A stretch of DNA of 64,000 bases from Capsaspora owczarzaki ATCC 30864 (Eukaryota; Opisthokonta; Filasterea), in assembly GCF_000151315.2 (NCBI RefSeq), contig NW_011887307.1, positions 334,460 through 398,459 on the forward strand. Direction: 5' to 3'. Positions 47,051-57,900 of the stretch are shown one piece after another. A program made the translations under genes and the position numbers. The notes under the pieces were generated by a model. The model searched no databases. It was not told where the DNA came from and saw nothing but the letters and a program-made list of their open reading frames with translations. Every line of letters starts with the position of its first letter. Within the stretch, counting starts at the first letter, position 1.

Positions 47051-47195
47051 AATTCCAAAATTGCAATGTGAGCAGCAATCACGCAATTTTGTGTGTTCAT
47101 GTTCGCATACGCTTCAATCCATGCAACAATGATGAACAAAACGCTGAGAAGAAATCAAACCAGTCGCTTTTTTATTTAGACTTCTTTTCATCCAA

Positions 47196-49414
47196 ATGCT
47201 GTCGGATCAAAGTATGACCGAGAGACAGCGCGTGTTGTACGATCAAGTCAATGCGAGTGAATCTCTCGAGTAAGCACACAGCAAGAAAGTGAATTGGAGC
47301 CGCATGATGACAGCAGCAGCAGCAACAGCAGGTGGAGTGACGAAATGTTGGATGGACCAGTCTGAATCAAGAACAGATTGGCGATGCCGGTGCGCGTGCG
47401 ATTGCCGAGGCACTCAAGGTGAACAAGACGCTGACTAGTCTCAAGTAAGTCATCTCACTCACTGACTGAAGCATTTGAGTGGGTGGTGGGCGAACTGCTC
47501 ATTGAAGGAGGGGGGGGGATGTGGACAGTCTGGGCTGGAATCAGATTGGCAGTGATGGTGCGCAGGAGATTGCTGAGGCGCTCAAGGTGAACACGACGCT
47601 GACGAAACTATAGTAAGGCATATCTCGCTTTTTTTGACCGATGCATATCAGCGGGCGATTTCAAGCAGAGTGACTCACAGATGGAGGAGACGAATATAGT
47701 CTGGAATCGAACGAGATTGCCAATGCAGGCGCTCTGGCGATTGCCGAAGCACTCAAAGTGAACAGAACGCTGACTGAGCTCTAGTAATGTGTTACCGATG
47801 TGAGTGTGCGATCCAGCAGAGCACGTGCAGCGCTCACTGAAGGCGGGGACGGACAGTCTGCGTGATACTCGCATCGGCGGCGCTGGAGCGCAGGCCATTG
47901 CTGAAGCCCTCAGAGTGAACACGAAGCTGACACTGCTCGAGTAAGACAGCGCACTTCTACTGAACTGATGGGTGTGAATGGGTGATTTCAACAGAGGGCA
48001 CCCAGAATGCTCACCTGATGGAGGCGATGGACAGTCTGGAAGTCAATCAGATTGGTGATACTGGAGCGCAGGCGTTTGCTGAAGCCCTCAAAGTGAACAC
48101 GACGCTGTCTTGGCTCTTGTACGGCATCTCTCATTGAAAGATGCGTGTGAGGGAGTGGTTTCAGCCGAAGGCCATTGAGAGTGCTAACTGAGACAGAACA
48201 GGTTGTGGCAGAATCAGATTGGTGATGCAGGAGCGCTGGCGATTGCCGAAGCTCTCGAAGGGAACACGATGCTGGAATATCTGTTGTAAAGCATCTCATG
48301 TTGATGCATGGGAGTGTGTGATCCAGCCGGGGCCTGTTCAGCGTGCTCACTGGGGATGGACAGTCTGGAAGCCAATCAGATTACCGATGTTGGAGCGCAG
48401 GCCATCGCCGAGGCGCCCAAAGTGAACACGAGGCTGGAAATTCTGTAGTAAAGCATCTCGTGTTGATGTATGGAAGTGTGTGATCCGGCATCCGGGGCCC
48501 GTTCAGAGTGCTCACTGGGGATGGACAGTCTGGAAGTCAATCAGATTGGTGATACTGGAGCGCAGGCCATCGCTGATGCGCTCAAAGTGAATACGACGCT
48601 GACTAGTCTCACGTAGGTTGTTGTGCGCGTTGCTGATAAACCATCCCTTCCTACCTTGCCATCCTGCTCACCCCTTCAGCGACAGTCTGCAAGGTAATTG
48701 CATTGGCAATGTTGGTGTTCAAGCGATTGACGAGGCGCGCAATGTCAACGACACCATTGAGGTTTCGTAAGTCCCCCCTCTACAACTGATGCAAGCAATA
48801 AAGTGCCCAACTGACTGCTCCTTTTGGCTTGTTCGTTGCACAGCATCGACGGCCAGATGCACCCTCTCTCCTTTTCCTTGCTTCCACGGTCGGCAAGTGC
48901 TGAAGACATTCAGAGCGTGTTTCGCTTGCTCATCAGCGGACTGCAGCTGCAAGATCAATCCGCATCTCTACCTGCACTACCAATCGAGATTGCCGAGCGC
49001 ATCATGGACGAAGCGTATTATTGGCAAGGCGTGCAGCATACCAATCGAGACTGCGATGATGAAGATGATGACCCGAACAGAATTCTGAAAGTCACCGTTC
49101 CTAGGAGCATCACTGGAGATTCAATCCGCGTCAAAGCAATTCACGTGCTTCGCGAGCGTCTTGGTGCCACAACTAGCAACGTGTTTGAAATCATTGTCCG
49201 AGATGAGCAAGGTGCTGTTCGGTACGAGTACGCTGCAAAACCGACCTTTGTCGATGGGACTATTGAGCTTGTGACAAGCTGGCCACAGAGTCATTCCATC
49301 GTCCGACAGATGCGCGAGGGTTGGGAAGCTTCCGTTCGACCCAGCCGGTTGAGCAAGGACGTGCGCTTCGCATGGCTGTATGTTGGATACTGCGCGTTTA
49401 ATGAAAACCAATGA
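47196..49414 (+). CDS. Leucine-rich-repeat protein (NLRC3/RNH1-type LRRs), one repeat per exon
   Basis: Eleven exons join in a single phase. A 74-nt first exon (47196-47269) is followed by eight exons of exactly 84 nt (47361-47444, 47529-47612, 47700-47783, 47857-47940, 48035-48118, 48202-48285, 48364-48447, 48529-48612), one of 81 nt (48686-48766) and a terminal exon (48844-49414), giving 465 residues. Each 84-nt exon is one 28-residue ribonuclease-inhibitor-type LRR, such as LEVNQIGDTGAQAFAEALK. Every intron is 73-94 nt with a GTAAG- or GTAxG-type donor. This LRR style is seen in NLRC3-like proteins, but no NACHT domain is present. The last 190 residues (LPALPIEIAERIMDEA, then mixed beta-like sequence) match no family I recognise. 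Function is unknown; protein binding by the LRR arc is the family norm. Confidence 0.85.
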
Positions 49415-49583
49415 AGTCTTACGAAACGCTCTCTTTCTTATTTCGACCGCATTGAGAGATCTCTGCACTTCTTTGAAAACGAAACAACACTTTTGTTGAG
49501 GGGTTGTTCATGCGCCTAGCATCCTGAGATGATTTTTCAAAATCAACAATCAACTCATCGCATGCCGAGCTGCGGTACAGGGG

Positions 49584-50429
49584 CTACTTGGATACGACAA
49601 AGCGAGACTCTAGACTGCTGATACCAACGGGCTCGCTGGCTTTCTCGTCGTACTCGGCAAACTCCTCGGAGAGATCCACGTCCGTAAATGTCGTTCCTGT
49701 TTCTTCTGCGACGACAGTCCATCCGCTCTGCGTTTCGGCACACAGTCACAAGTTGCATGCCTTTTGAGTGTCGCTGAAGTCACAACAGCCAAATCGTCAC
49801 ACAAACAACAAACCAACAAACAACGAGAACGGTACCGCGGGCTCAAATCCAGTCAGCTCAACGCCGCGGCATTCAAACGACGCAATGGTCGCAAATCCAT
49901 TGTTGCTAGAGCTCTTGTATGGGACGATGGATCCCTTGATGATTTCTATCGCCAATCACAGAATGTCGAACAAGAAGTTGAGCGTTTCCCAATCTGACAA
50001 GAACTACAACCTCGCGACATCCCACAATCAATCAAACACGGCACCTACCTATTGAAAAATCGCGCGAGCACAGCTTGCACTTGGCAACAAAGTTGGCGAC
50101 GCCACGGCCACCGGGAATGTCCGCCTCGTCCTGATTCCACACAATGCACAGACCAAGGACCAGGGGTTGAGCGGGTGATGCTGCCATGCATCCAGCACTG
50201 TGCCATCATCATGAAGCACTTCACAAACACCCAAACCTGCAGTGAAAAGTTGACGTGCTTTCCGGTGGACTCTTTGCAGTGGGCGCACGCGAGGAGCAGG
50301 TGGAACTCGTACTCTGCCGCCGACGCTGGCTGGAACTGCTCGACGCGTGCGAGCTCAGCCTTGACTTGCAGGTTGTACTTCTACAGTTATTGCACAGTGC
50401 AGCACTCAGCGACAGTTCGACTCGACCAT
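49584..50429 (-). CDS. CZIB: CXXC-motif zinc-binding protein CZIB (UPF0587, C1orf123 family)
   Basis: CZIB is a small, widely conserved eukaryotic zinc protein of unclear role. Exons at 50429-50427, 50380-50237, 50130-50049, 49945-49836 and 49727-49584 join in phase to give 160 residues, the same as human CZIB. The four zinc ligands fall at Cys33, Cys36, Cys67 and Cys70, the human positions. GGRGVANFVAKCKLC, SFECRGVEL and the C-terminal EYDEKASEPVG match family blocks. The first exon would be only the ATG, followed by a 46-nt intron with a weak GTCGAG donor; this is the least certain junction, and an unseen upstream exon is the alternative. The 247-nt gap to GMCL1 is a shared promoter. Confidence 0.88.
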
Positions 50430-50676
50430 GTCATCTGCACCTCCCGCACAAAACAGCCCTCAATCTGCAAGATTCGTACAGGCATTTGTGGATAAACGAC
50501 TGACCTGGCTGAAAGTACCATTCATTGTAGATCTCAAGCGTTGCTTGGATGTTGTCGAGTTAGACAGATTCGTCACTTCACTTCGGTGGAACGAAACTCA
50601 GTCTATTTTTTTTTTTTTGCTGCAAATCTCAGAACTCGAAATTTTACATCAATCTTCCGTTTGCCGCGAACGCAAC
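50430..50676. promoter_or_regulatory. Divergent promoter between CZIB and GMCL1
   Basis: This 247-nt gap between divergent starts contains CTCAGTCTA followed by a T12 run at about 50598-50618, about 75 nt before the GMCL1 ATG. The + strand frame is open upstream of that ATG but shows no conserved sequence. Confidence 0.45.
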
Positions 50677-53581
50677 ATGGGCAACACGGCTTCATCTGCG
50701 TCTGCTGGCTCGTCGCTATCTGCAGGACAGCATCCTCAGCATCAGCTGGAGCAACAGCAACAACAGCATCAACAGCAGCAGCAGCATTGGCAGTTCGGCA
50801 GTCATTCCAAGACCGCAATTTTTCCCCTATCTTCCAGCCAGCAGCTGCCGCAGCAACCGCCCCACCAGACCTCATCCTGGCCTCCATTCGCTGCGAGCTT
50901 TACCAGTTCGCTGTTCCCGGCCGATCTGGAGCTGTCGCGCGGTCCTGCGCTCGACCCGCAGTCGGACACGTACTCGCCGTTGGCTTCGTTGTCCTCGCCA
51001 GCCCGCCGAACATTCAGCCAGCGCGAGTCGCCGCCAAGCACCCGCGCCGCCCACCTGACGTATGAATCAGCGTCGTTGCCAGTCTCGCACGCCACGGCCG
51101 ACGCTGCTTCCGAAAGTGCTGGCCCCACGCATGCTGCGATGTCGGATTTAGCCGGTTCGACCCGACCGTTTGACCCAAACCCGTCAAGCGTGTCCAAATC
51201 CACCGTTGACGCGTCGGGTCTCATCCGTCGCGCACCAATGCATGCCAGCAAGCGCCCAAGACGATCTGCGTCGCTCTATATTGTGGAAACACTGTTCGAG
51301 GACGGCGAAGGCAGCGACATTACCATCCGAGCGCTGGGTAACAAACTCTTGCTTCAACAAACAGCTGCTTCTCAGATTCCCTTTGCCGGGGGGGGGGGTG
51401 GAAAAAAACGAACAAGCTCCAACAAGTCCCCTTCCATACCAACCATCTCGTGGATTGTAGAGAGAGCTGGGTGAGGGTGGGGGTGAGAGCTGGGGGAACT
51501 TTTCGATGGACAGGCCGTGCTCTGTTGACGCATCGAACAAACACTTTGACAGAACCTCAAACGTCTTATTGCGCTCCCACATCCATTATCAACCGCCACT
51601 CATCACTCGATTCTATTTGGTTTGGATGTGTCCCATTTTGTGAGTTTTGCTCATGCGCGCCGAACTCTAACTCTGCAATTGATGCCGATACTTCAGGTCA
51701 AGAGTGGCGGCTGCACAAGGTTTACTTGAAACAAGCCGAATACTTTTGTTGCATGTTTGACTCGTGCTGGGCCGAGTCTACCAGCCCGACAATCGACATT
51801 GAGATTCTTGATAGCAACATCGATGCTCAAGGTAAGTGTGCGAGCTTGTTTGTTTGTTTGATTTGTCGCCTGCGGAAAAGCATCACCAAGTCGACAGTTT
51901 GACTCAAACCACTCTTTTTTTTTGCTCGTTTGCAGCGCTCACAGTGGCCTTTGAATCTCTCTACCACGACGAGTACACCCTGGACGAAGCAATCGTCGTG
52001 CCCGTGCTGGCGGCTGCAACCATGCTCCAAATACCACACCTCGTCGCGCATTGTGCATCGGTCATGTCGCGCACCTATTCCGCCACCACGCTGCCAATCT
52101 ACTATGCGGCAACGCATCAGTACGGACAAACCCAGCTGCTGCCGTCGCTGGCAGATTGGATGGACCACTTTTTGTTTGTTCTGCCGCCTGTCGACCTGGT
52201 CACCTTGCTTCGACAGATGCCGCTCGAGTTGCTCCGGCAGACGATTGCCTCGCCAAAGCTCTGCGTTGTGTTTGTGGAACTCGACGTCTACGTGATTTGC
52301 CGAATCTGGCTGTTCCTGCAGCTCCAGCCAAAAGTCGCGGACGAGTTTATCGAGGAGCAGACCAAGTACCAGCACGAGCTTGACGAACTCAAGGCCAAGC
52401 GGCGCACGACTGCGTCATTGAGCACGCCAGCGTCGATGGTCAAGCGCTCGGGTAAATTCTTTCGAGCGCGTGGCCAGGACGTCCAGGCGTATCTCGACAC
52501 CAAGGAGGGCAAAGGCGTTGCAGCGTTGTTTGCCGTTCTGCGCTTCCAACACATGCTCACCACCATGTCCAACGTCCAAGAGTTGCGCATGGACAATATC
52601 ATTCCACGTTCATGGCTCCTGCCGTACTACGAGGCGCTCTGGCTTTCGTCCCTGCAAGGAGGCTATTGCGATGCCGTGCCTCTGAAAGCCTTCGCCGAGT
52701 CCATCCATACGCCAGGTGTAGCCTCGTTGTCGTCAACAACGAGCGGTTCCACTCCAAATCGCCCGGCTGCATCTCCCTTGTTTGGCAATTTGTCGCCCGC
52801 AACCTCCGCAGCCGATGCGCTCCCCGAATTTCCGGAGGAAACGCAGCAGAGTGAGACCGAGAGCCAGGATGACGACGGTGCCAGCGCAGATGATGCGGAT
52901 TCGGAAGGTGTGTTTGAAGAAATTGAAGTCCAGACGACGCAGTCTGCCGCCGACCAAGCAGCGTCGCTCTCGCCTGCTGCGTCCGATTCTTCTCCAGACG
53001 CCGAATTGCCGACATCTCCTCCCACCCCCGCCCAGCACAACATTGCTTCTGCTCGGCACACACTGACCCCAGGAGCGAGCTCACCCCTAGCACTCGCCGC
53101 ACCGCCACCAACTAAGCCCGAGACACCCTCTCTGCTGCGTGAACTCGAGTGTTTTGCGAGCGAAAGCATCCGGTGCGGCCGATTCATCGAAACCGATGTC
53201 GACGTTACCTGGCGGTGGACTGGGTTTGCCTATGGCTTTGATTTGCTCGTCACCTACGTTGCATCTCGGCGCACGCTGAGTCTGACGCGCAACTGCGCCT
53301 TCCGGACTCCTCGAAGTCACGAGTCTGCGCTGACCTGCATCAACACGGTCGAACACCAACCCCTTCGCTATCAAATGTCTGTCTTCTCGGTGGCCAGCTT
53401 CCAGGAGTACAGTCAAGCGAGCACCGGCGTGACCGACATGACCCTGGCTCAAGACACGGATCGCGTTGTCATGACGCTGGATCCCAGTCTCAAGCTGCCT
53501 CTTGTTGTGAGTCTGCGTCTGCTCTTCCCCGTGCCTTCTGCCACCTTCCGATCGCGCGTTGTAGCGCGGCGGCTCTTGTAA
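50677..53581 (+). CDS. GMCL1: Germ cell-less (GMCL1/GCL), BTB-BACK protein
   Basis: Germ cell-less is a nuclear-envelope-linked BTB adaptor for Cullin-3 ligases in animals. Three exons (50677-51337, 51697-51831, 51936-53581) give 813 residues (515 in humans). The N-terminus MGNTASSAS fits the N-myristoylation consensus. Residues 10-205 are Gln/Ser/Pro-rich. A basic KRPRR lies just before the BTB (about 205-310): GEGSDITIRALGQEWRLHK, YFCCMFDSCWAES, VAFESLYHDE. The BACK-like region follows (LAAATMLQIPHL). The C-terminal module has the family-typical WRWTGFAYGFDLLVTY and a VVMTLDPSLKLPL end. A 200-residue acidic/Ser-rich insert (about 480-610) separates the parts. All junctions are phase 1 with good acceptors. 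The full-length match beyond the BTB makes other BTB families unlikely. Confidence 0.93.
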
Positions 53582-53844
53582 AATTGCTACAGTACTTTTG
53601 AAACCAAACAAACATCTTGCTGTGAAATGATGCATGTTAATACAGACAATCTTGCTTGTGAAGCGACCCCTTGTTCATGCACAAAATCGAAGCAAGACCT
53701 GTTCTGTCCAAAGGTAGAGAATCGGAGGAACAAAGTAGATTGAGCAGATTGGGATTGAAATTTCGCAAAACAGCACAAAACAAACAAAAACGAAGGCGCA
53801 CCCCCCCCCCCACACACACACTCAAACAGCACCTCTTCACAGCT
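53582..53844. other. Convergent 3' intergenic region, GMCL1 / IAH1
   Basis: No gene is seen. A short C10 run followed by (CA)n lies at about 53801-53822. Confidence 0.4.
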
Positions 53845-54642
53845 TCAAGTCCGTGGCGGGAAGGTGCCAGGGATGTTGTCAAAGTCAATGTTGCGCCATT
53901 CTGGCAGGACAGTCTGGATGTGCGCGAGACACTCGTCCAGCACTGGAATGAGCAAGGTGGCAAAGAACGCGGCGCCAGACTCGGAAAAGTGCAGCCCGTC
54001 ACGCAGACGCTCTGGCAAGACCTCGATCTGGTCGTTCATGGCCTGCCAGAGGTTGAGGGATCGCGTCCCAAGGGAGGAAGCAACGCGCAGCGCCTCGACC
54101 GCGTACTTGTGGGTGACCTCGTTCGACCTCGCCCGGTGCTCGTTGTAGGTCTGCATCGTGTATGCCTCGTACTTGTCGTTGGCCACGGCTGGCGGCGTGA
54201 CAATCACAATCTGGCGCAGCGGGACGCCGAGCTGATCGTGGAAGACGCGGACAAACTCGGTCAGGTTTGCTCCATACTGGTCGACATCCACATGCTGGGG
54301 CAGGTTGAATCGGGCGTCGTTGGCACCCATGAAGATGACCACGGCGTCGAACGGCCAAGTGTCTGGGTTGTCGAGCTCGCTCGCGGTCGGCTGGGATGCG
54401 CGCAGCTTGGCGCCGTTCGCCTCGAGCATCTGGACGAGGCCTGCGCGGACCCAGCTCGTGTTGTAGCCAGAGTATCCGCGGCGCAGGACGTCAGCGCGGC
54501 GCTGGAAGTGGGACGAGATCAGCGCAGACCACGACGCCGCTGCTCCCTCCACGGCCGACAGCTGCGTGATTGAGTCGCCCAGCAGCAGGATCCGGCCATA
54601 GCGATAGTTGACCTTTGCAGTGGTTGTGGTTGTGGTTGCCAT
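53845..54642 (-). CDS. IAH1: Isoamyl acetate-hydrolysing esterase homologue, SGNH hydrolase
   Basis: This SGNH (GDSL-type) esterase acts on small esters or acyl groups; the natural substrate in this organism is unknown. One uninterrupted frame gives 265 residues (248 in humans). The four SGNH blocks are visible: GDSIT with Ser24, the glycine block RGYSGYNT, GAND with the catalytic Asn, and DGLHFS with the Asp/His pair. FMGANDARFNLPQHV, VTPPAV and NLWQAM match the IAH1 branch. A poly-Thr run follows the initiator Met. No signal peptide is seen, so a cytosolic location is likely. It is the shortest intronless gene here and is divergent from MED12. Confidence 0.93.
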   Translation of the reverse strand: MATTTTTTAKVNYRYGRILLLGDSITQLSAVEGAAASWSALISSHFQRRADVLRRGYSGYNTSWVRAGLVQMLEANGAKLRASQPTASELDNPDTWPFDAVVIFMGANDARFNLPQHVDVDQYGANLTEFVRVFHDQLGVPLRQIVIVTPPAVANDKYEAYTMQTYNEHRARSNEVTHKYAVEALRVASSLGTRSLNLWQAMNDQIEVLPERLRDGLHFSESGAAFFATLLIPVLDECLAHIQTVLPEWRNIDFDNIPGTFPPRT

Positions 54643-54905
54643 GTTGTCGCAGCAAGAGAGTGGGTTTGAATTTGATAAATACTGTAAACAACAACAAAAG
54701 AGTGAATCTGAGAAGTAAAGCTCAGATTTGGTTCCAAAGCCGTTGATTTTCTGACCAAAATGCTAGTTTTTTTTATGTTTCATCTTCGATATACTGCTCT
54801 GAATCCTTTTTTGGGTTTCTCAGTCTCAGTCTCTCAACGGCTGCGATTGCCCAAACGCCCCTTGCAGTACCGTCCAAAAGCACTCAAGCCCCCAGCATTG
54901 CACCA
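54643..54905. promoter_or_regulatory. Divergent promoter between IAH1 and MED12
   Basis: This 263-nt gap holds TCTCAGTCTCAGTCTCTCA at 54818-54836, about 70 nt upstream of the MED12 ATG, which fits the initiator consensus twice. Confidence 0.45.
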
Positions 54906-57900
54906 ATGTCCACTGGCGGACCAAGCGGTGCCTCCATCGGGGGCCCACCGAGCGGGTCGACTGGAGCGAGCCATGCGCTCAAGCCATACGAGCGTAAGCA
55001 GTTTATCAAGCTGGACGACGAGCATCAAGCATGCATTCGAAGACGCGCCGCTCGTCTCAGACCAAGCCTGGCAAAAGCGAGAGAGCACTTTCCAACCAGC
55101 TTTTGGTCCTGGGTGGTCTGGTCTGGTCTGGTCTGGTCTGGGCGGGATAGAGCGCGCACCGTTGAATCGGAGAGAGGCGCAATTGACAGATCTCGCATTG
55201 GAGCTGAGGGGACGGACGAGACGCCCAGGTTCCAGAGCTGACTTGTCATTCGGTCTTGTGAATGGGGCAGACCAAACGAGACAGAGACAGCGAGACAGCG
55301 AGAGAGCGGGGAGGTGGTGGGATGGCACAATCGAGGCGCAGTTGGCTTCCGTTAAAGTACGGTTCCGTACGAGCGTGCTCGCCAACTTCAAGATGGAAAG
55401 GCAACGATAGGGTTGAAATGCTGAACAACAATGCAGGCAATCCCGCATTGGAGGAGCATTTGCGAAACGAAAATGCCCGTGGTGGTCGGGATTTTGCATG
55501 TTTCGATTCGTACTCAAATTTGAAACCATTGAATTTGCACTCACAATGTTCCTCACCAACACGATTCAATCCGATTGCGTGATGGACTTGTTGGTGCTCA
55601 CCTTTTGCAATCTTTGGATTGGGTTTGCTTCGTTCTTGCAGTGGAGCGGCCAAAGCGGGTCGAATTGTCAGCGAAACTTGGCATACCGGACTTGTTTCCG
55701 CAACGGCGAGATCAGCAAGAAGTAAGTCTCTCTCTTGTTCGATTACGTTTAGTGCCAAGAAACTCTGGTCGCTTGGATACCAGCACACAATGCGTTTTTG
55801 AATCTTCTGAACCGACCCATCACGCTAACTCGTATTTTTTTTTTTTCGTTTGCTGCATCGCGTGTGTCGTCGAACAGGACGTAATGAATGTAGAAACGCT
55901 TGCTAAAGGCTACAACACGCAACAGGCAAAGGCTGTGGACGCAGAGGACGGCTCGTGGCATTCGCGTGCCAAAGACGAGCGCATTTTACAACTTGTAAAC
56001 TCCATTTACACAAGCACTTGAACTGCTACCAATCAAGCCATCCTGCTCACAATCCTTGTTTCCCTCCCCCCCCACTCCTCCCACAATCCGTGATGCTCTG
56101 CAGACTCTTGACGGGTTTAGGTCAATACGCAAAGCCCGGGCCTCGAGAGCTCAAATACCCGATCACGACTCGCACAATGTCAAGGGAATCACATACAACC
56201 GCGGACCTGGCCAGCACATGACACTCAAAGAATGGTTTGTCGAAGTCGAGAGCGGGAGCATGACTCCGTCGCAACTCGCCGCGAGCTACCCAATCACCGA
56301 TCGCAAAATTGTGTGGAATCACTTTTGTGACTTGCGCGTCGAGCAGCGTTGGCCCATTTCACTCATCACCTGGGTTGTCAAAGTAAGTGATGTCCCACGC
56401 GCCTCAGCAGAACCGAGCGAGTCAATGTCTAAACTCATTTCGTTGCCTTCTCGTTCCCACAGTTCATCTTTGCCTGCGACTACAACGCCACACAAAAAAC
56501 CGAGTTTCGAACACTGTCGGAAGAGCTTGCAAGTCATGTATGTAGTGCCACCAAGGCCGCGCTCCAGGAATTTGACAAAATCCCGAGTGCTGTCATGGCC
56601 CAAGCCGGTGGAGGCATTCCACAGTCTGCTCCGGGTAGTCTTGCAGCTCCCGGGCATTCTCCAGCTCCGTCGTCGGCTGCTTTTGCCAAGGGCCGCACTC
56701 CGGGTCCCGGTGGCTCGAGCACCGCCGCTGCTGCCCCCGCGGGCACGGCAGAGCAGGCAATCACCGTCCTCAATTCCCACCATGCGCGATGGCAGTACTT
56801 TTGCCGCCTCCTTGTTGCGCTCTACGTGGATGGTCTGGTCGATCGGCGCAAGGTGTTTGACTGCCTCATTTCGCTCGTAGCTCAGTCGAACGTGCGAGCA
56901 CTCGCGCTGGTCGTGCCGCTGGTCGTCGACTTTGCAGAGCTCATCGCCCTCTATCAACCGTTTGTGCGCCACATGCTCACTACCTGCGAGAAGCGCTTGC
57001 GCGAGTTTGACGATGCCTCTGCGAACGCCATGTCCGGCGCCGCCAAGAGCGTGCTGGACAGCCTTCCCGCCTCCCAAAAATCGTCGGCAGTCACGTCACC
57101 CGGTCATCTCCTGCAGTCCGGGGTCATGCTGGACGAGCTGAACAAGGCCACCTCGACGCGATTGATGCAAATGCATCAGTCCTACCACCCGCAAGTCCAC
57201 ATGGCGCTGATTCTGTTAATGCAATCGTTAATCGCTCTTTGTCCAGACGCGCAGGTCGCGTACGGTGTTCGCACGTTTGCGCGCATTTCCAAAGTTCTCG
57301 TCGGTGCTCACCTCCATGCATCGGGCGACTCGACTTTTAAGAGCTGCTTCCGCTCCACCATGAGCCAGTTGCAACGGCGCGTTGATTTGCTCTTCAAGTA
57401 CTCGCAGCTGACAGCCGCTTCGGCGCAAGGCGCACCCGGGCTGTCGTCCGGTCCAATGACGGCTGCTTCCGGTCTCCGCACCGCGGCCGCTACGGCAGCC
57501 GCTGCCGCTGCCGCTGCAGGGGCATCCGGGGCTGCGCGCAACACTGGGCCTCCTGGCAATGCGTCCTCTCGACTACCTCCAGCCACTGCGGCTCTCCCTG
57601 CTTCGGGCGCCAAGTCCTCCTCTGCATCGTTTGTTCCTGCTCAACTCGATCCGACTCTGACCTGGCTGCAGCTTGCGGCTTCCAGTACGTCGCCGTTCAC
57701 ACCGCGCGTGGTGCAGGCACTAGAGCTGTATCCGCTCTTGGACGAGACTGCGTTGCTGTCTGCTTCATCCGCTTCCTCGGCGTCGCCATCCACGCCTCAG
57801 CGGAGCGATATTGCAGCATTGTACCGAACAGTCTTTTATCAGCAACCCGAGCCCTCCATCCCCGGCCAGCGACTCGCTGTGCAGCCTCGCGTTGTTCGTG

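Noticed and set aside
47361-48766. Reading the regular array of about 84-nt units and 73 to 94-nt spacers as a CRISPR-like or satellite array
   Set aside because: Each unit is an exon with GT-AG borders, one constant phase and an LRR translation; the spacers are introns.
47196-48843. Treating the LRR stretch as a pseudogene because single frames contain stops
   Set aside because: All stops fall in introns; splicing at the visible sites gives an unbroken frame into the last exon.
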